This document shows positions 1 to 8,517 of a stretch of 64,000 nt of DNA, one piece after another; position 1 is the stretch's first letter, and every line of letters starts with the position of its first letter. The position numbers were made by a program, and so were the translations under genes. The DNA comes from Bacillota bacterium. Lineage in GTDB: Bacteria; Bacillota; Clostridia; Oscillospirales; CAG-382. Below the pieces are notes generated by a model. The model worked only from the letters and a program-made list of their open reading frames with translations, was not told where the DNA came from and ran no database searches. Location of the stretch: NCBI GenBank assembly GCA_029550965.1, contig JAKPGJ010000036.1, positions 1-64,000 of the forward strand, read 5' to 3'.

Positions 1-104
1 TAGCCGAGTTTGATAAAAATTTTGATGCTGCAACGGTCTTCAAAATTTAAGTGCTGGCCCCTTTCGCGATCGGGTGTAAATGTGGTAGAATAGGTCTGAT
101 CCAT
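1..104 (-). mobile_element. IS30-family transposase, N-terminal fragment (cut by window edge)
   Basis: Reverse strand from ATG at 104 reads MDQTYSTTFTPDRERGQHLNFEDRCSIKIFIKLG, which resembles the IS30 transposase N-terminus (RGKHL-F-DRC-I---LKLGYS); AAAGGAG RBS upstream. Confidence 0.75.
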
Positions 105-313
105 GGTCGTGGTCTCCTTTGGCAGGTTTTGTTGTGGTGACATAATTCTACCAAAAGAAATCCGACATGGATCTCTTTTATTTAGTTGTTCAATTTGATT
201 TTACAATCAACCTATTGTAAAAAGATACTAATAATAATATAATTATAGAAAGCGATGATTGTGTATATAAATAGAAGCAGAATATGTTTAATAAAACGGA
301 AGGGTTTGCAACT

Positions 314-1444
314 ATGATTATCGGAGAATTCTGCGACGTATTTCCGCCGGAAACGGACGGCGTCGGTATGGTTGTAAAAAGCTATGCCGAAGAACTGACG
401 AAAATGAATCAGCACTGTTATTACGTTGCGCCGAAAGCGCCGAACTGTACTGCCGTTCATTCATTCCCTACGTTTCAGTATTTAAGCATTGGTTTAAACG
501 GTTCGACTTACCGCGCCGGCATTCCCCAGATTGATATTTCCTTCCGTAAAAAGATAAAGAAAATCGATTTTGATATTCTGCACGCACACAGCCCTTTTTC
601 CGCAGGCAGAGAGGCGATGCGGATCGCGAAAAAACGAAACATCCCGCTTGTCGGAACTTTTCATACAAAGTATTACGACGACTTTTACAAAGCAACCAAA
701 AGCAAGCTGATTTCAAATACCTGCATAAAATACGTGCTTGAGTTCTATAACGCCTGCGACGAGGTTTGGGCGGTGAATCACGCCACCGCCGACGTTTTGA
801 GAGAATACGGATTTAAAAAAGAGATACGGGTTATGCCGAACGGAACAAACCTCTGGCATCCGACCGAAGAAGCGATCAAAGCGGTATCGGAAAAATACAA
901 TATAAGCGAGGAAGAACATCTGTTCCTGTTCGTCGGGCAGCAGAACTGGAAGAAAAACATCCGCAACATTCTGCACGCCGTACAGATTTATGCTACGGAA
1001 AACCAGAACTTTAAAATGATATTTGCCGGCAAGGGTCCGGACGAAGAAGAAATCAAGGAGCTTGCCAAAGAGCTTGGTCTGCGTAAAAAAGTGATTTTTA
1101 CCGGACACATCACGGACCGAAACCTGCTGATGAGCCTGTATGCCCGCGCGGATTTGCTTGTCTTCCCTTCCCCTTACGACAACGCGCCGATGGTGGTGCG
1201 CGAAGCGGCCGCCGCCGGAACCCCTTCCATCCTGCTAAAGGATTCCTGCTCCGCGGAGGGGATTACGCACGGCTACAACGGCTTTCTGTGCGAGAACACG
1301 CCGAAATCCATTGCGGACTGCATCGTGGACGCGCTTCCCTACGCAAAGCAGGTCGGCGAAAAAGCAAGGGAAACCATTCCCCTTCCCTGGAACGTCGTCG
1401 TGCAGAACGCGCTTTCCAGATACCGGGAATTAGTCGGAAAGTAG
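314..1444 (+). CDS. Glycosyltransferase family 4 (GT4)
   Basis: MIIGEFCDVFPPETDGVGMVV N-terminus, HAHSPFSAG, FVGQQNWKKN, E-x7-E-like PYDNAPMVVREAAAAGTPSI. Confidence 0.9.
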   Translation: MIIGEFCDVFPPETDGVGMVVKSYAEELTKMNQHCYYVAPKAPNCTAVHSFPTFQYLSIGLNGSTYRAGIPQIDISFRKKIKKIDFDILHAHSPFSAGREAMRIAKKRNIPLVGTFHTKYYDDFYKATKSKLISNTCIKYVLEFYNACDEVWAVNHATADVLREYGFKKEIRVMPNGTNLWHPTEEAIKAVSEKYNISEEEHLFLFVGQQNWKKNIRNILHAVQIYATENQNFKMIFAGKGPDEEEIKELAKELGLRKKVIFTGHITDRNLLMSLYARADLLVFPSPYDNAPMVVREAAAAGTPSILLKDSCSAEGITHGYNGFLCENTPKSIADCIVDALPYAKQVGEKARETIPLPWNVVVQNALSRYRELVGK

Positions 1445-1466
1445 GTCTTAATCTATAAAAAAAATA

Positions 1467-1506
1467 CCGCTTGAAGCTGTCAGGGATTTCAAGCGGGCTT
1501 TTTTTA
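1467..1506 (+). terminator. Rho-independent terminator after GT4 gene
   Basis: CCGCTTGAA-loop-TTCAAGCGG followed by T-tract. Confidence 0.8.
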
Positions 1507-1512
1507 TATTTT

Positions 1513-1737
1513 TTAAGAATTAAGTTCAATGTAATTGGCGACATCGCCAACGGTAACCAAACTCGGAAGATCTTTTTCATCGAAAACGACGTCGAATTTT
1601 TCCTCGCACAGAACGATTAAATCGGCAAGCTCCAGCGAGTTGAAGCCTAAATCGTTAATCAGTTCCGCGTCCGGCGTAATATCGTCGGGATTAATGCTCA
1701 TTTCCTCAACAAGTACATTTTTTAGCTTTTCAAACAT
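1513..1737 (-). CDS. Acyl carrier protein
   Basis: 74 aa with phosphopantetheine site DLGFNSLELADLI. Confidence 0.92.
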   Translation of the reverse strand: MFEKLKNVLVEEMSINPDDITPDAELINDLGFNSLELADLIVLCEEKFDVVFDEKDLPSLVTVGDVANYIELNS

Positions 1738-1768
1738 ACTGTATACCTCTTAACCTAAATGTTTTATA

Positions 1769-3517
1769 TTAAACTTTATGACGTATGATTTTTTTGGAAG
1801 AAGTCTTTTCAAACTCGCTCTTTTTCAGCTCGATATTCCGGATTTGCTTGAATATCGGAAGCTGTTTGTTGACCTTGAGAACTTCGGCTTTCATCCTTTC
1901 GATAATTTCATTCTGATCACAACCTTCAAACTTGCTGTAATCGGGATAAATGATCGCGGTGAGCACGACTTCGCCGGTGCTGCTCTCTCTGCCGACGACA
2001 ACGCATTCGCTGATAACGTCCAGCTTGTAGAGGTATTCTTCGATTTCTTCCGGATAAACGTTCTTTCCGTTCGGCAATACGATGATATTCTTTTTTCTGC
2101 CGGTTATATACAAATAACCTTCCTCGTCGATATAACCGTAGTCGCCGGTTTTGAAGAAGCCTTCCTGCGTAAAGGTAGCGGCCGTCGCTTCAGGGTTCTT
2201 GTAGTAGCCAAGCATAACCTGAGGTCCTTTTACGCAGATCTCGCCGATTTCGCCCGTTTCGGCGTCGATTTCGTTATCGTTCTCGTCCTCGATGATAATT
2301 TTAACAATAGAATTCTTTACCGGGATTCCGACAGAACCTCTCTTGCGACGGAAATAGGGATTGACGGAAACCAGCGGCGAACACTCGGTGATGCCGTAAC
2401 CGACGGAAATGTTGATGCCGAACTCGTCAAATCTGTCGACGTAATCCGGGTCCAGCGCCGCGCCGCCGCAGATGATTTTTTTCAAATTGCCGCCGAGCGC
2501 TTTTCTGATTTCGGCGAAGGCGATGCTCCGAACGTCAAGACCGACCCTGCGCAGGTTCTTTGTGACGGCAACCGCGCCTTTGAACAGTTTTTCCTTGTTC
2601 TTCTTTTGGATTTCCTCCATGATCTTTTTGTAGATGGTGGTGACGAACAAGGGAACAAGAACCATGCCGGTGGGCTTGAAGATATTGACGTTCTTCATGA
2701 AATACTTCAGGCTGTTGTTGAAGCATACGGTAATTCCCAGCATCAACGGCGTGAGAATTCCGCAGCTCATCTCATACGTATGATGCAGCGGAAGAACCGA
2801 GAAAAGCACGTCCTTGTCGCTGAAATTTACCATATTTGCCGAAGCATGCATGCAGTACAGCAGATTGTCCTGCGAAAGCATGACGCCCTTGCTGGTTCCG
2901 GTTGTGCCGGAGGTAAAAATAATCGCGCTCATCTTCGAGGTATCTACCCTTGCTCTCTCATAGTCGGTATTTCCCTCGGTAAGCAGTTTTTCGCCGTATG
3001 CGAGCACGTCCTTGTAGGATTTAAACCTTTCGTTTTCGCAATCGCATACGTTGTCGAAGCAGATAAAATACTGCACGCCCGGAAGCGTTTCCGACATGGA
3101 TTTTACGGAATCGGCAAATGCCTCGGAATAGAAAAGCGCGTCTGCTTCCGCGAGCTCGATGAAGTTCCGAATCTGGTCCGCAAGCAGCTCCTTGTCAAGC
3201 GGAACGACAACACTGCCGGTGCAGAGCGCCGCCATGTAAGCGGTAACCCATTCGGGCCGGCTTTCGCCGAGAATGGCAACCCTCTTCCCCGCCAGCTTTA
3301 AGCCGAAGAAAGCAGTTCCAAGCGATTTTACGTCGTTGTAGAACTGTACAAATGATACCTCTCCGACATCACCAGTCTTTTTTATATATTTTAAATAGGG
3401 TTTATTACCGTATTTCTCTGCGCTTTTTTTAATTAAGGATCTGAAACTGTCCGGCTTGTCGTACCTTTCCGGAGGATAGAACTTATTCACTTTACCAATC
3501 CTTTCAAATAAACTCAA
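1769..3517 (-). CDS. AMP-dependent synthetase/ligase (long-chain acyl-CoA or acyl-ACP synthetase)
   Basis: Adenylation motifs IIFTSGTTGTSKGVMLS, VGYGITECSPLVS, FKTGDYGYIDEEGYLYITGRKKNIIVLPNGKNVYPEEIE. Confidence 0.93.
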   Translation of the reverse strand: MSLFERIGKVNKFYPPERYDKPDSFRSLIKKSAEKYGNKPYLKYIKKTGDVGEVSFVQFYNDVKSLGTAFFGLKLAGKRVAILGESRPEWVTAYMAALCTGSVVVPLDKELLADQIRNFIELAEADALFYSEAFADSVKSMSETLPGVQYFICFDNVCDCENERFKSYKDVLAYGEKLLTEGNTDYERARVDTSKMSAIIFTSGTTGTSKGVMLSQDNLLYCMHASANMVNFSDKDVLFSVLPLHHTYEMSCGILTPLMLGITVCFNNSLKYFMKNVNIFKPTGMVLVPLFVTTIYKKIMEEIQKKNKEKLFKGAVAVTKNLRRVGLDVRSIAFAEIRKALGGNLKKIICGGAALDPDYVDRFDEFGINISVGYGITECSPLVSVNPYFRRKRGSVGIPVKNSIVKIIIEDENDNEIDAETGEIGEICVKGPQVMLGYYKNPEATAATFTQEGFFKTGDYGYIDEEGYLYITGRKKNIIVLPNGKNVYPEEIEEYLYKLDVISECVVVGRESSTGEVVLTAIIYPDYSKFEGCDQNEIIERMKAEVLKVNKQLPIFKQIRNIELKKSEFEKTSSKKIIRHKV

Positions 3518-3712
3518 ATACTGAATGCGATTGCTAACGCAACGGACAATTTCGCCGGGAAATCAGTATTTATGCGGTATTTACAGTAAATTTATAACAT
3601 TTACATTTAATTATATTCAATATCATCCTCTTGTCAATAGTCTTGGTATAAAATTCAATTTTATGACAAGAATATTCATAAAACACAGAAATGAACGAAA
3701 GGAAAATCCAGC

Positions 3713-4147
3713 GTGAATAAAAAAGAGTATCTTGCTTACACGGAAAAGCGGGCTAAACGATCGAACACGGTCGTCAATTGCATCAAAGCTTTTCTGATAG
3801 GCGGGCTTATCTGCGCGATCGGACAGGGTTTTTTAGTGCTGTACCTCTATATCGGCGTCGCAGAAGAAACCGCGAAAACATTAGAATCGGTCACACTGAT
3901 ATTCCTTGCGGGCCTGTTCACCGGCATCGGCTGGTTTGACAAAATCGCCAAGCACGCCGGAGCGGGCACGCTGGTTCCCATCACAGGCTTTTCCAACGCC
4001 GTTACCTCCCCCGCGATCGACGCGAAAAGCGAAGGCTTCGTAATGGGCGTCGCTTCCCAGATGTTCGTCATCGCCGGTCCCGTTATAGTTTACGGCACTG
4101 TCGCCTCGATTATTTACGGAATCATTTACTTTTTTATCATGAAATAA
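3713..4147 (+). CDS. spoVAC: Stage V sporulation protein AC
   Basis: SpoVAC-like hydrophobic protein, directly upstream of SpoVAD and SpoVAE. Confidence 0.9.
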   Translation: MNKKEYLAYTEKRAKRSNTVVNCIKAFLIGGLICAIGQGFLVLYLYIGVAEETAKTLESVTLIFLAGLFTGIGWFDKIAKHAGAGTLVPITGFSNAVTSPAIDAKSEGFVMGVASQMFVIAGPVIVYGTVASIIYGIIYFFIMK

Positions 4148-4158
4148 GGTGGTACGCG

Positions 4159-5154
4159 TTGAAAAACAGTATTCTTCATTTCAGCAGCGTTTATCTTGCG
4201 CAGACGGCCTCTCTGGTCGGAAAAAAAGAATCGGAGGGTCCGCTCGCTTCGTATTTTGACGCGATTGAAGAGGACCCGTATTTCGGCACGGACACGTTTG
4301 AGAAAGCCGAAAGCGAAATGGCAAGACGGACGCTGAACATTCTGCTCGGCAAATCCGGAAAGCGTCCGGAGGATATAGATTTGCTGATGGGCGGCGACCT
4401 GTTGAACCAATGCATCGCGACCAGTTTCGCGGTCACAAAGACGCATATACCGTTTCTCGGGTTATACGGCGCCTGCTCGACGATTATAGAAGGTTCGATC
4501 GTAGCGTCCGCATTTATCAACGGCGGACTCGTGAAAAACGCGGCGGTGATGGCTTCTTCGCATTTCTGCTCCGCGGAACGCCAGTACCGTTTCCCGCTGG
4601 AATACGGCAGTCAGCGGACGCCGACCGCCCAGCATACGGTAACCGGCTGCGGCGCGTACCTGTTTCAGAACGAACCGACGCCGTTCCGCGTAAAGGAAGC
4701 CGTTATCGGAAAAATCGTTGATAACGGCGTCAAAGACGCAAACAACATGGGCGCGGCGATGGCGACCGCCGCGGTGGACACGATTCTGCGCTATTTTAAC
4801 GAAAGTTCCCTTAAACCGCAGGATTTTGACCTGATCGCGACCGGCGATCTCGGCAAGGAAGGGCACGAGATTTCCATCGAGCTGCTCAAGCGATGCGGAT
4901 ACACGCTCGGCGACATATACGTCGATTGCGGAATGCTGATCTACGACATCGAAAAACAGGACATGCACGCGGGCGCGTCGGGCTGCGCCTGCATGGCGAC
5001 GGTTTTCGGCGGCCATATCTTCAAGCGGATGCAGAACAACGAGCTAAAACGCGTGCTCCTGATCGCCACCGGCGCGCTCCTGAACAAAAAAAGCGCGCTG
5101 CAGAACGAGAGCATTCCGTCGATCGCGCATCTGATTCATATCTGCAAGGAGTAA
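4159..5154 (+). CDS. spoVAD: Stage V sporulation protein AD
   Basis: Thiolase-fold SpoVAD; LMGGDLLNQCIATSFAV, GACSTIIEG, MHAGASGCACMATVFGGHIF. Confidence 0.93.
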   Translation: MKNSILHFSSVYLAQTASLVGKKESEGPLASYFDAIEEDPYFGTDTFEKAESEMARRTLNILLGKSGKRPEDIDLLMGGDLLNQCIATSFAVTKTHIPFLGLYGACSTIIEGSIVASAFINGGLVKNAAVMASSHFCSAERQYRFPLEYGSQRTPTAQHTVTGCGAYLFQNEPTPFRVKEAVIGKIVDNGVKDANNMGAAMATAAVDTILRYFNESSLKPQDFDLIATGDLGKEGHEISIELLKRCGYTLGDIYVDCGMLIYDIEKQDMHAGASGCACMATVFGGHIFKRMQNNELKRVLLIATGALLNKKSALQNESIPSIAHLIHICKE

Positions 5155-5170
5155 CGAAGGAGTTGGTCTG

Positions 5171-5533
5171 ATGGATTTGAACAGTTTCCTGTACAGTTTT
5201 TTAGTCGGCGGCATTTTGTGCGTAATCGCCCAGATATTTATCGATAAAACCAAGGTGACGCCCGCGCGGATTCTGGTCGGCTATGTCGTTATGGGCGTTA
5301 TCCTGACTGCCTTGCAGGTGTACGAGCCGATTGTGAAGTTCGGAAAATCCGGCGCGACGGTGCCCCTGACCGGGTTCGGCTATCTGCTCGCGAAGGGCGT
5401 AGAAAAAGCGGTCAGCGAACAGGGCCTGCTCGGCGCGCTGACCGGAGGACTCAAAGCGACCTCCGCGGGCATCACGGCATCTTTTGCTTTTGCGCTTTTG
5501 TGGTCATTGCTCTTTAAGAGCAAAGAAAAATAA
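5171..5533 (+). CDS. spoVAE: Stage V sporulation protein AE
   Basis: 120-aa membrane protein with GATVPLTGFGYLLAKGVEKAV; position in spoVA cluster. Confidence 0.9.
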   Translation: MDLNSFLYSFLVGGILCVIAQIFIDKTKVTPARILVGYVVMGVILTALQVYEPIVKFGKSGATVPLTGFGYLLAKGVEKAVSEQGLLGALTGGLKATSAGITASFAFALLWSLLFKSKEK

Positions 5534-5548
5534 GAAAAAACCATTTCA

Positions 5549-5578
5549 GAGCCGGTTTGAAAACCGACTCTTTTTTGT
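5549..5578 (+). terminator. Terminator after spoVAE
   Basis: GAGCCGGTTTGAAAACCGACTC + TTTTTT. Confidence 0.75.
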
Positions 5579-5653
5579 TTTAAGAAATTCTTAAGACAAT
5601 AGCGTATTGGATTTTAAAGGAGTTTATGGTATTTTATTACCGGAGGGTTGATT

Positions 5654-6355
5654 ATGTGTAATGTTTTGATCTGCGACGACGAAAAGGACATTGTATCGGC
5701 TTTGAAGATATACCTTTCAAGCGAGGATTACCGGACTTTTGAAGCGTACAACGGCATGGAAGCTGTGCAAATCGTAAAAGAGAATGAAATTCATTTAGTT
5801 CTGATGGACATTATGATGCCAGTCATGGACGGAATTACGGCGATGACAAAACTTCGCGAGTTCAGCAATGTCCCGATTATTCTGCTTACCGCGAAAAGCG
5901 AGGACAGCGACAAAATACTCGGACTGAATATCGGAGCAGACGATTACATAACCAAACCTTTTAATCCGGTCGAAGTGTTGGCGCGAGTGAAGTCCCAGCT
6001 TCGGCGCTATACCAAGCTGGGCAGCGCGGTGATAAAGCCGACGGCGCTTAAAATCGGAAACATCGCGCTGGACGACGAAACCAAAACGGTTACGGTAGAC
6101 GGCGAGCCTGTCAGCTTAACCCCTACCGAATATGAAATTCTAAAACTCTTGATGCAGAACCCGGGTAAGGTATTTTCCTCTGCCGAGATTTACACAAAGG
6201 TTTGGGGCGACAATCCGCTCGGCTGCGAGAACACGGTCGCGGTTCATATCCGGCACCTGCGGGAAAAGCTGGAGATTAACCCAGCCGAGCCGAGATATCT
6301 CAAAGTCGTATGGGGTCAGGGCTACAAAATTGTAAAGGGTGTTGACAATGAATAA
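5654..6355 (+). CDS. OmpR/PhoB-family response regulator
   Basis: CNVLICDDEKDI receiver, LMDIMMPVMDG, winged-helix C-terminus TPTEYEILKLLMQNPGKVFS. Confidence 0.93.
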   Translation: MCNVLICDDEKDIVSALKIYLSSEDYRTFEAYNGMEAVQIVKENEIHLVLMDIMMPVMDGITAMTKLREFSNVPIILLTAKSEDSDKILGLNIGADDYITKPFNPVEVLARVKSQLRRYTKLGSAVIKPTALKIGNIALDDETKTVTVDGEPVSLTPTEYEILKLLMQNPGKVFSSAEIYTKVWGDNPLGCENTVAVHIRHLREKLEINPAEPRYLKVVWGQGYKIVKGVDNE

Positions 6356-8240
6356 ATTTAAACATAGTTTTGCTTTTAAAATAACAGCGGTTATTCTTTT
6401 TGCCGTTTTTTTGACCGTATTCTTTTTGTCCGTGCTGGGTATCGCAATCCTTGTAGACAACAATATGTTTTATAACAGCAATATTACCTTTTTTGAATCC
6501 AAGCTGTGCAAGAATCAGGCAAACGATTATGCCGCTCGGATTTTCGGCTCTTTTATGAAATATCAGTATGCAAATTCCAGTTCAAAACCGTTTATTTTAG
6601 AGGATATTCAAAAAGATATCTATAGTTCTGACAACTGCAATGTTTCGTTTACAGTTAAGGATTCTGACGGAAACATCGTTTTATCCAATTATGACGAACC
6701 CAACTACGGTTTCAAAGACGATTATTACTATGATGATAAATCGAGAGGTTATATTGTAACCGTTTCGGTACGCGCGAATCTGACCGAATGTGACGAATTC
6801 TATCAGCTAAAAATTATATTTGACATCATCCATTCGTTAGGCAGCAGTATTCTTATTGTTTTTGTTACTTTTAGCGGAATCTTTTCTGTACTGCTTTTTA
6901 TTCTTCTGATGTGCGCCGCGGGGTACCGAAAGGGCATCGAGGGCGTTTCGCTGTACGGTATGGATAAAATTCCGTTTGATATTTTCACAGCCGCGGCAGG
7001 TTGCGTGCTCGTTTACGGTACGGAGATTGTTGCGAACGTGGACTTAGCTTCCAACTTCTTTTTGATTGTCATTCCAGTTACGTTTTTATGTGCTCTATCG
7101 CTCATAGTTTACTGCATGTCTTTTGCGGCAAGGTTGAAGGCGAAAACTTTGCTGAAAAACACCGTCATATATATAGTCTGCTTATTTATCTATAGGGTGT
7201 TCAAGAAGTTTTTAAGCGCTTTCCTGTTTGTTTTCCGCAATCTGAATGTTTTATTTAAGGTACTGCTGATTTTCGGCGTGATTACGCTGTTTGAGCTGAT
7301 TTTGACGGCGTTCATGATTATCTCGAATGGTTCCGGCGGTTTGTTCTTTCTTTGGGGGATAGAAAAAGTTCTTCTTTGCAGCTTTATCTGCTATCTTACG
7401 CTGCATTTGCGCAAGCTGAAGGAAGGCGGAGAGAGAATCGCGAACGGGGATATCAGCTACAGAATTGATACAAGCAAAATGCTGTGGGATCTCAAAAAGC
7501 ACGGCGAAAACCTGAACAACATCAGCGCCGGAATCTCCAAAGCGGTTGAGGAGCGGATTAAGAGCGAACGCATGAAAACTGAGCTGATTACGAATGTTTC
7601 GCACGATATCAAAACGCCGCTCACGTCGATTATTAACTATGTCGACCTGCTTAAAAAAGAGAACATCGAGAACGAAACCGCAAAAGAGTACCTTGCGGTG
7701 ATAGACAGACAATCCGCCCGGCTGAAGAAAATGACGGAGGACCTGGTGGAGGCGTCAAAGGCTTCATCCGGCAGCATCAACGTTTCCCCTGCCCGCACCG
7801 ACATCAAAGAGTTGCTCTCGCAAGCTGTGGCGGAATATGACGAGCGTTTGAAGGCTGTTTCTCTTGAACCTATCGTAACCCTACCGGATCACGAAACGCC
7901 GGTTTTCTGCGACGGCAGGCTCTTATGGCGGGTGTTTGACAATCTGCTGAGCAATATCTGCAAATATTCCCTGCCGGCTACAAGGGTTTACCTTTCGGTT
8001 GTCGAAACGGACGGAAAGGTGCAAATCGCCTTTAAAAACATCTCAAAATACCCATTAAATATCTCGAGCGACGAGCTTACCGAACGCTTTGTCCGCGGGG
8101 ACAGCTCGCGCTCGACCGAGGGCAGCGGACTGGGGTTGTCGATTGCAAAAAGCCTGACCGAACTGCAAAAAGGCAAATTCGAGCTGTCTATCGACGGGGA
8201 TTTGTTCAAGGTGGTCATAACATTTGATAAAATGGCATAA
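6339..8240 (+). CDS. Membrane sensor histidine kinase
   Basis: Multiple TM segments, H-box NVSHDIKTPLTSIINYVDLL, GSGLGLSIAKSL; overlaps response regulator. Confidence 0.92.
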   Translation: MLTMNKFKHSFAFKITAVILFAVFLTVFFLSVLGIAILVDNNMFYNSNITFFESKLCKNQANDYAARIFGSFMKYQYANSSSKPFILEDIQKDIYSSDNCNVSFTVKDSDGNIVLSNYDEPNYGFKDDYYYDDKSRGYIVTVSVRANLTECDEFYQLKIIFDIIHSLGSSILIVFVTFSGIFSVLLFILLMCAAGYRKGIEGVSLYGMDKIPFDIFTAAAGCVLVYGTEIVANVDLASNFFLIVIPVTFLCALSLIVYCMSFAARLKAKTLLKNTVIYIVCLFIYRVFKKFLSAFLFVFRNLNVLFKVLLIFGVITLFELILTAFMIISNGSGGLFFLWGIEKVLLCSFICYLTLHLRKLKEGGERIANGDISYRIDTSKMLWDLKKHGENLNNISAGISKAVEERIKSERMKTELITNVSHDIKTPLTSIINYVDLLKKENIENETAKEYLAVIDRQSARLKKMTEDLVEASKASSGSINVSPARTDIKELLSQAVAEYDERLKAVSLEPIVTLPDHETPVFCDGRLLWRVFDNLLSNICKYSLPATRVYLSVVETDGKVQIAFKNISKYPLNISSDELTERFVRGDSSRSTEGSGLGLSIAKSLTELQKGKFELSIDGDLFKVVITFDKMA

Positions 8241-8243
8241 CAA

Positions 8244-8267
8244 AAGGGCTGCGTTGTCGCAGCCCTT
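8244..8267 (-). terminator. Hairpin terminator at 3' end of pur operon / mini-ferredoxin
   Basis: AAGGGCTGCG-TTGT-CGCAGCCCTT, followed by TTTTG on the minus strand. Confidence 0.65.
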
Positions 8268-8269
8268 CG

Positions 8270-8467
8270 TTATTCATCGGTATCTTCTTCGTATTGATCA
8301 GAGTAAATACACTTATCTATACATTTACCGCATTCATTACAATTTTCATCAACGGTTGGTGCGTAAAAGCCCTGTTCATTCAGACTGAATGTGATATGCT
8401 CGCAATCATTGCATGCACTGCATCCGGTACACCTACCGGAGAGAACTACTTTCATGATGTTATTCAT
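8270..8467 (-). CDS. 65-aa mini-ferredoxin-like Fe-S protein
   Basis: Two Cys clusters CTGCSACNDC and CNECGKCIDKC; GAGGAGG RBS; directly downstream of purL. Confidence 0.75.
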   Translation of the reverse strand: MNNIMKVVLSGRCTGCSACNDCEHITFSLNEQGFYAPTVDENCNECGKCIDKCIYSDQYEEDTDE

Positions 8468-8517
8468 AATTTCCTCCTCATGCAGGGTTAGGCGGGAGCA
8501 AGCCCCCGCCTTGTTTT

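Noticed and set aside
1778-3301. 507-aa plus-strand ORF opposite the acyl-CoA ligase
   Set aside because: Antisense of a clearly conserved adenylating enzyme; no motifs and no RBS logic.
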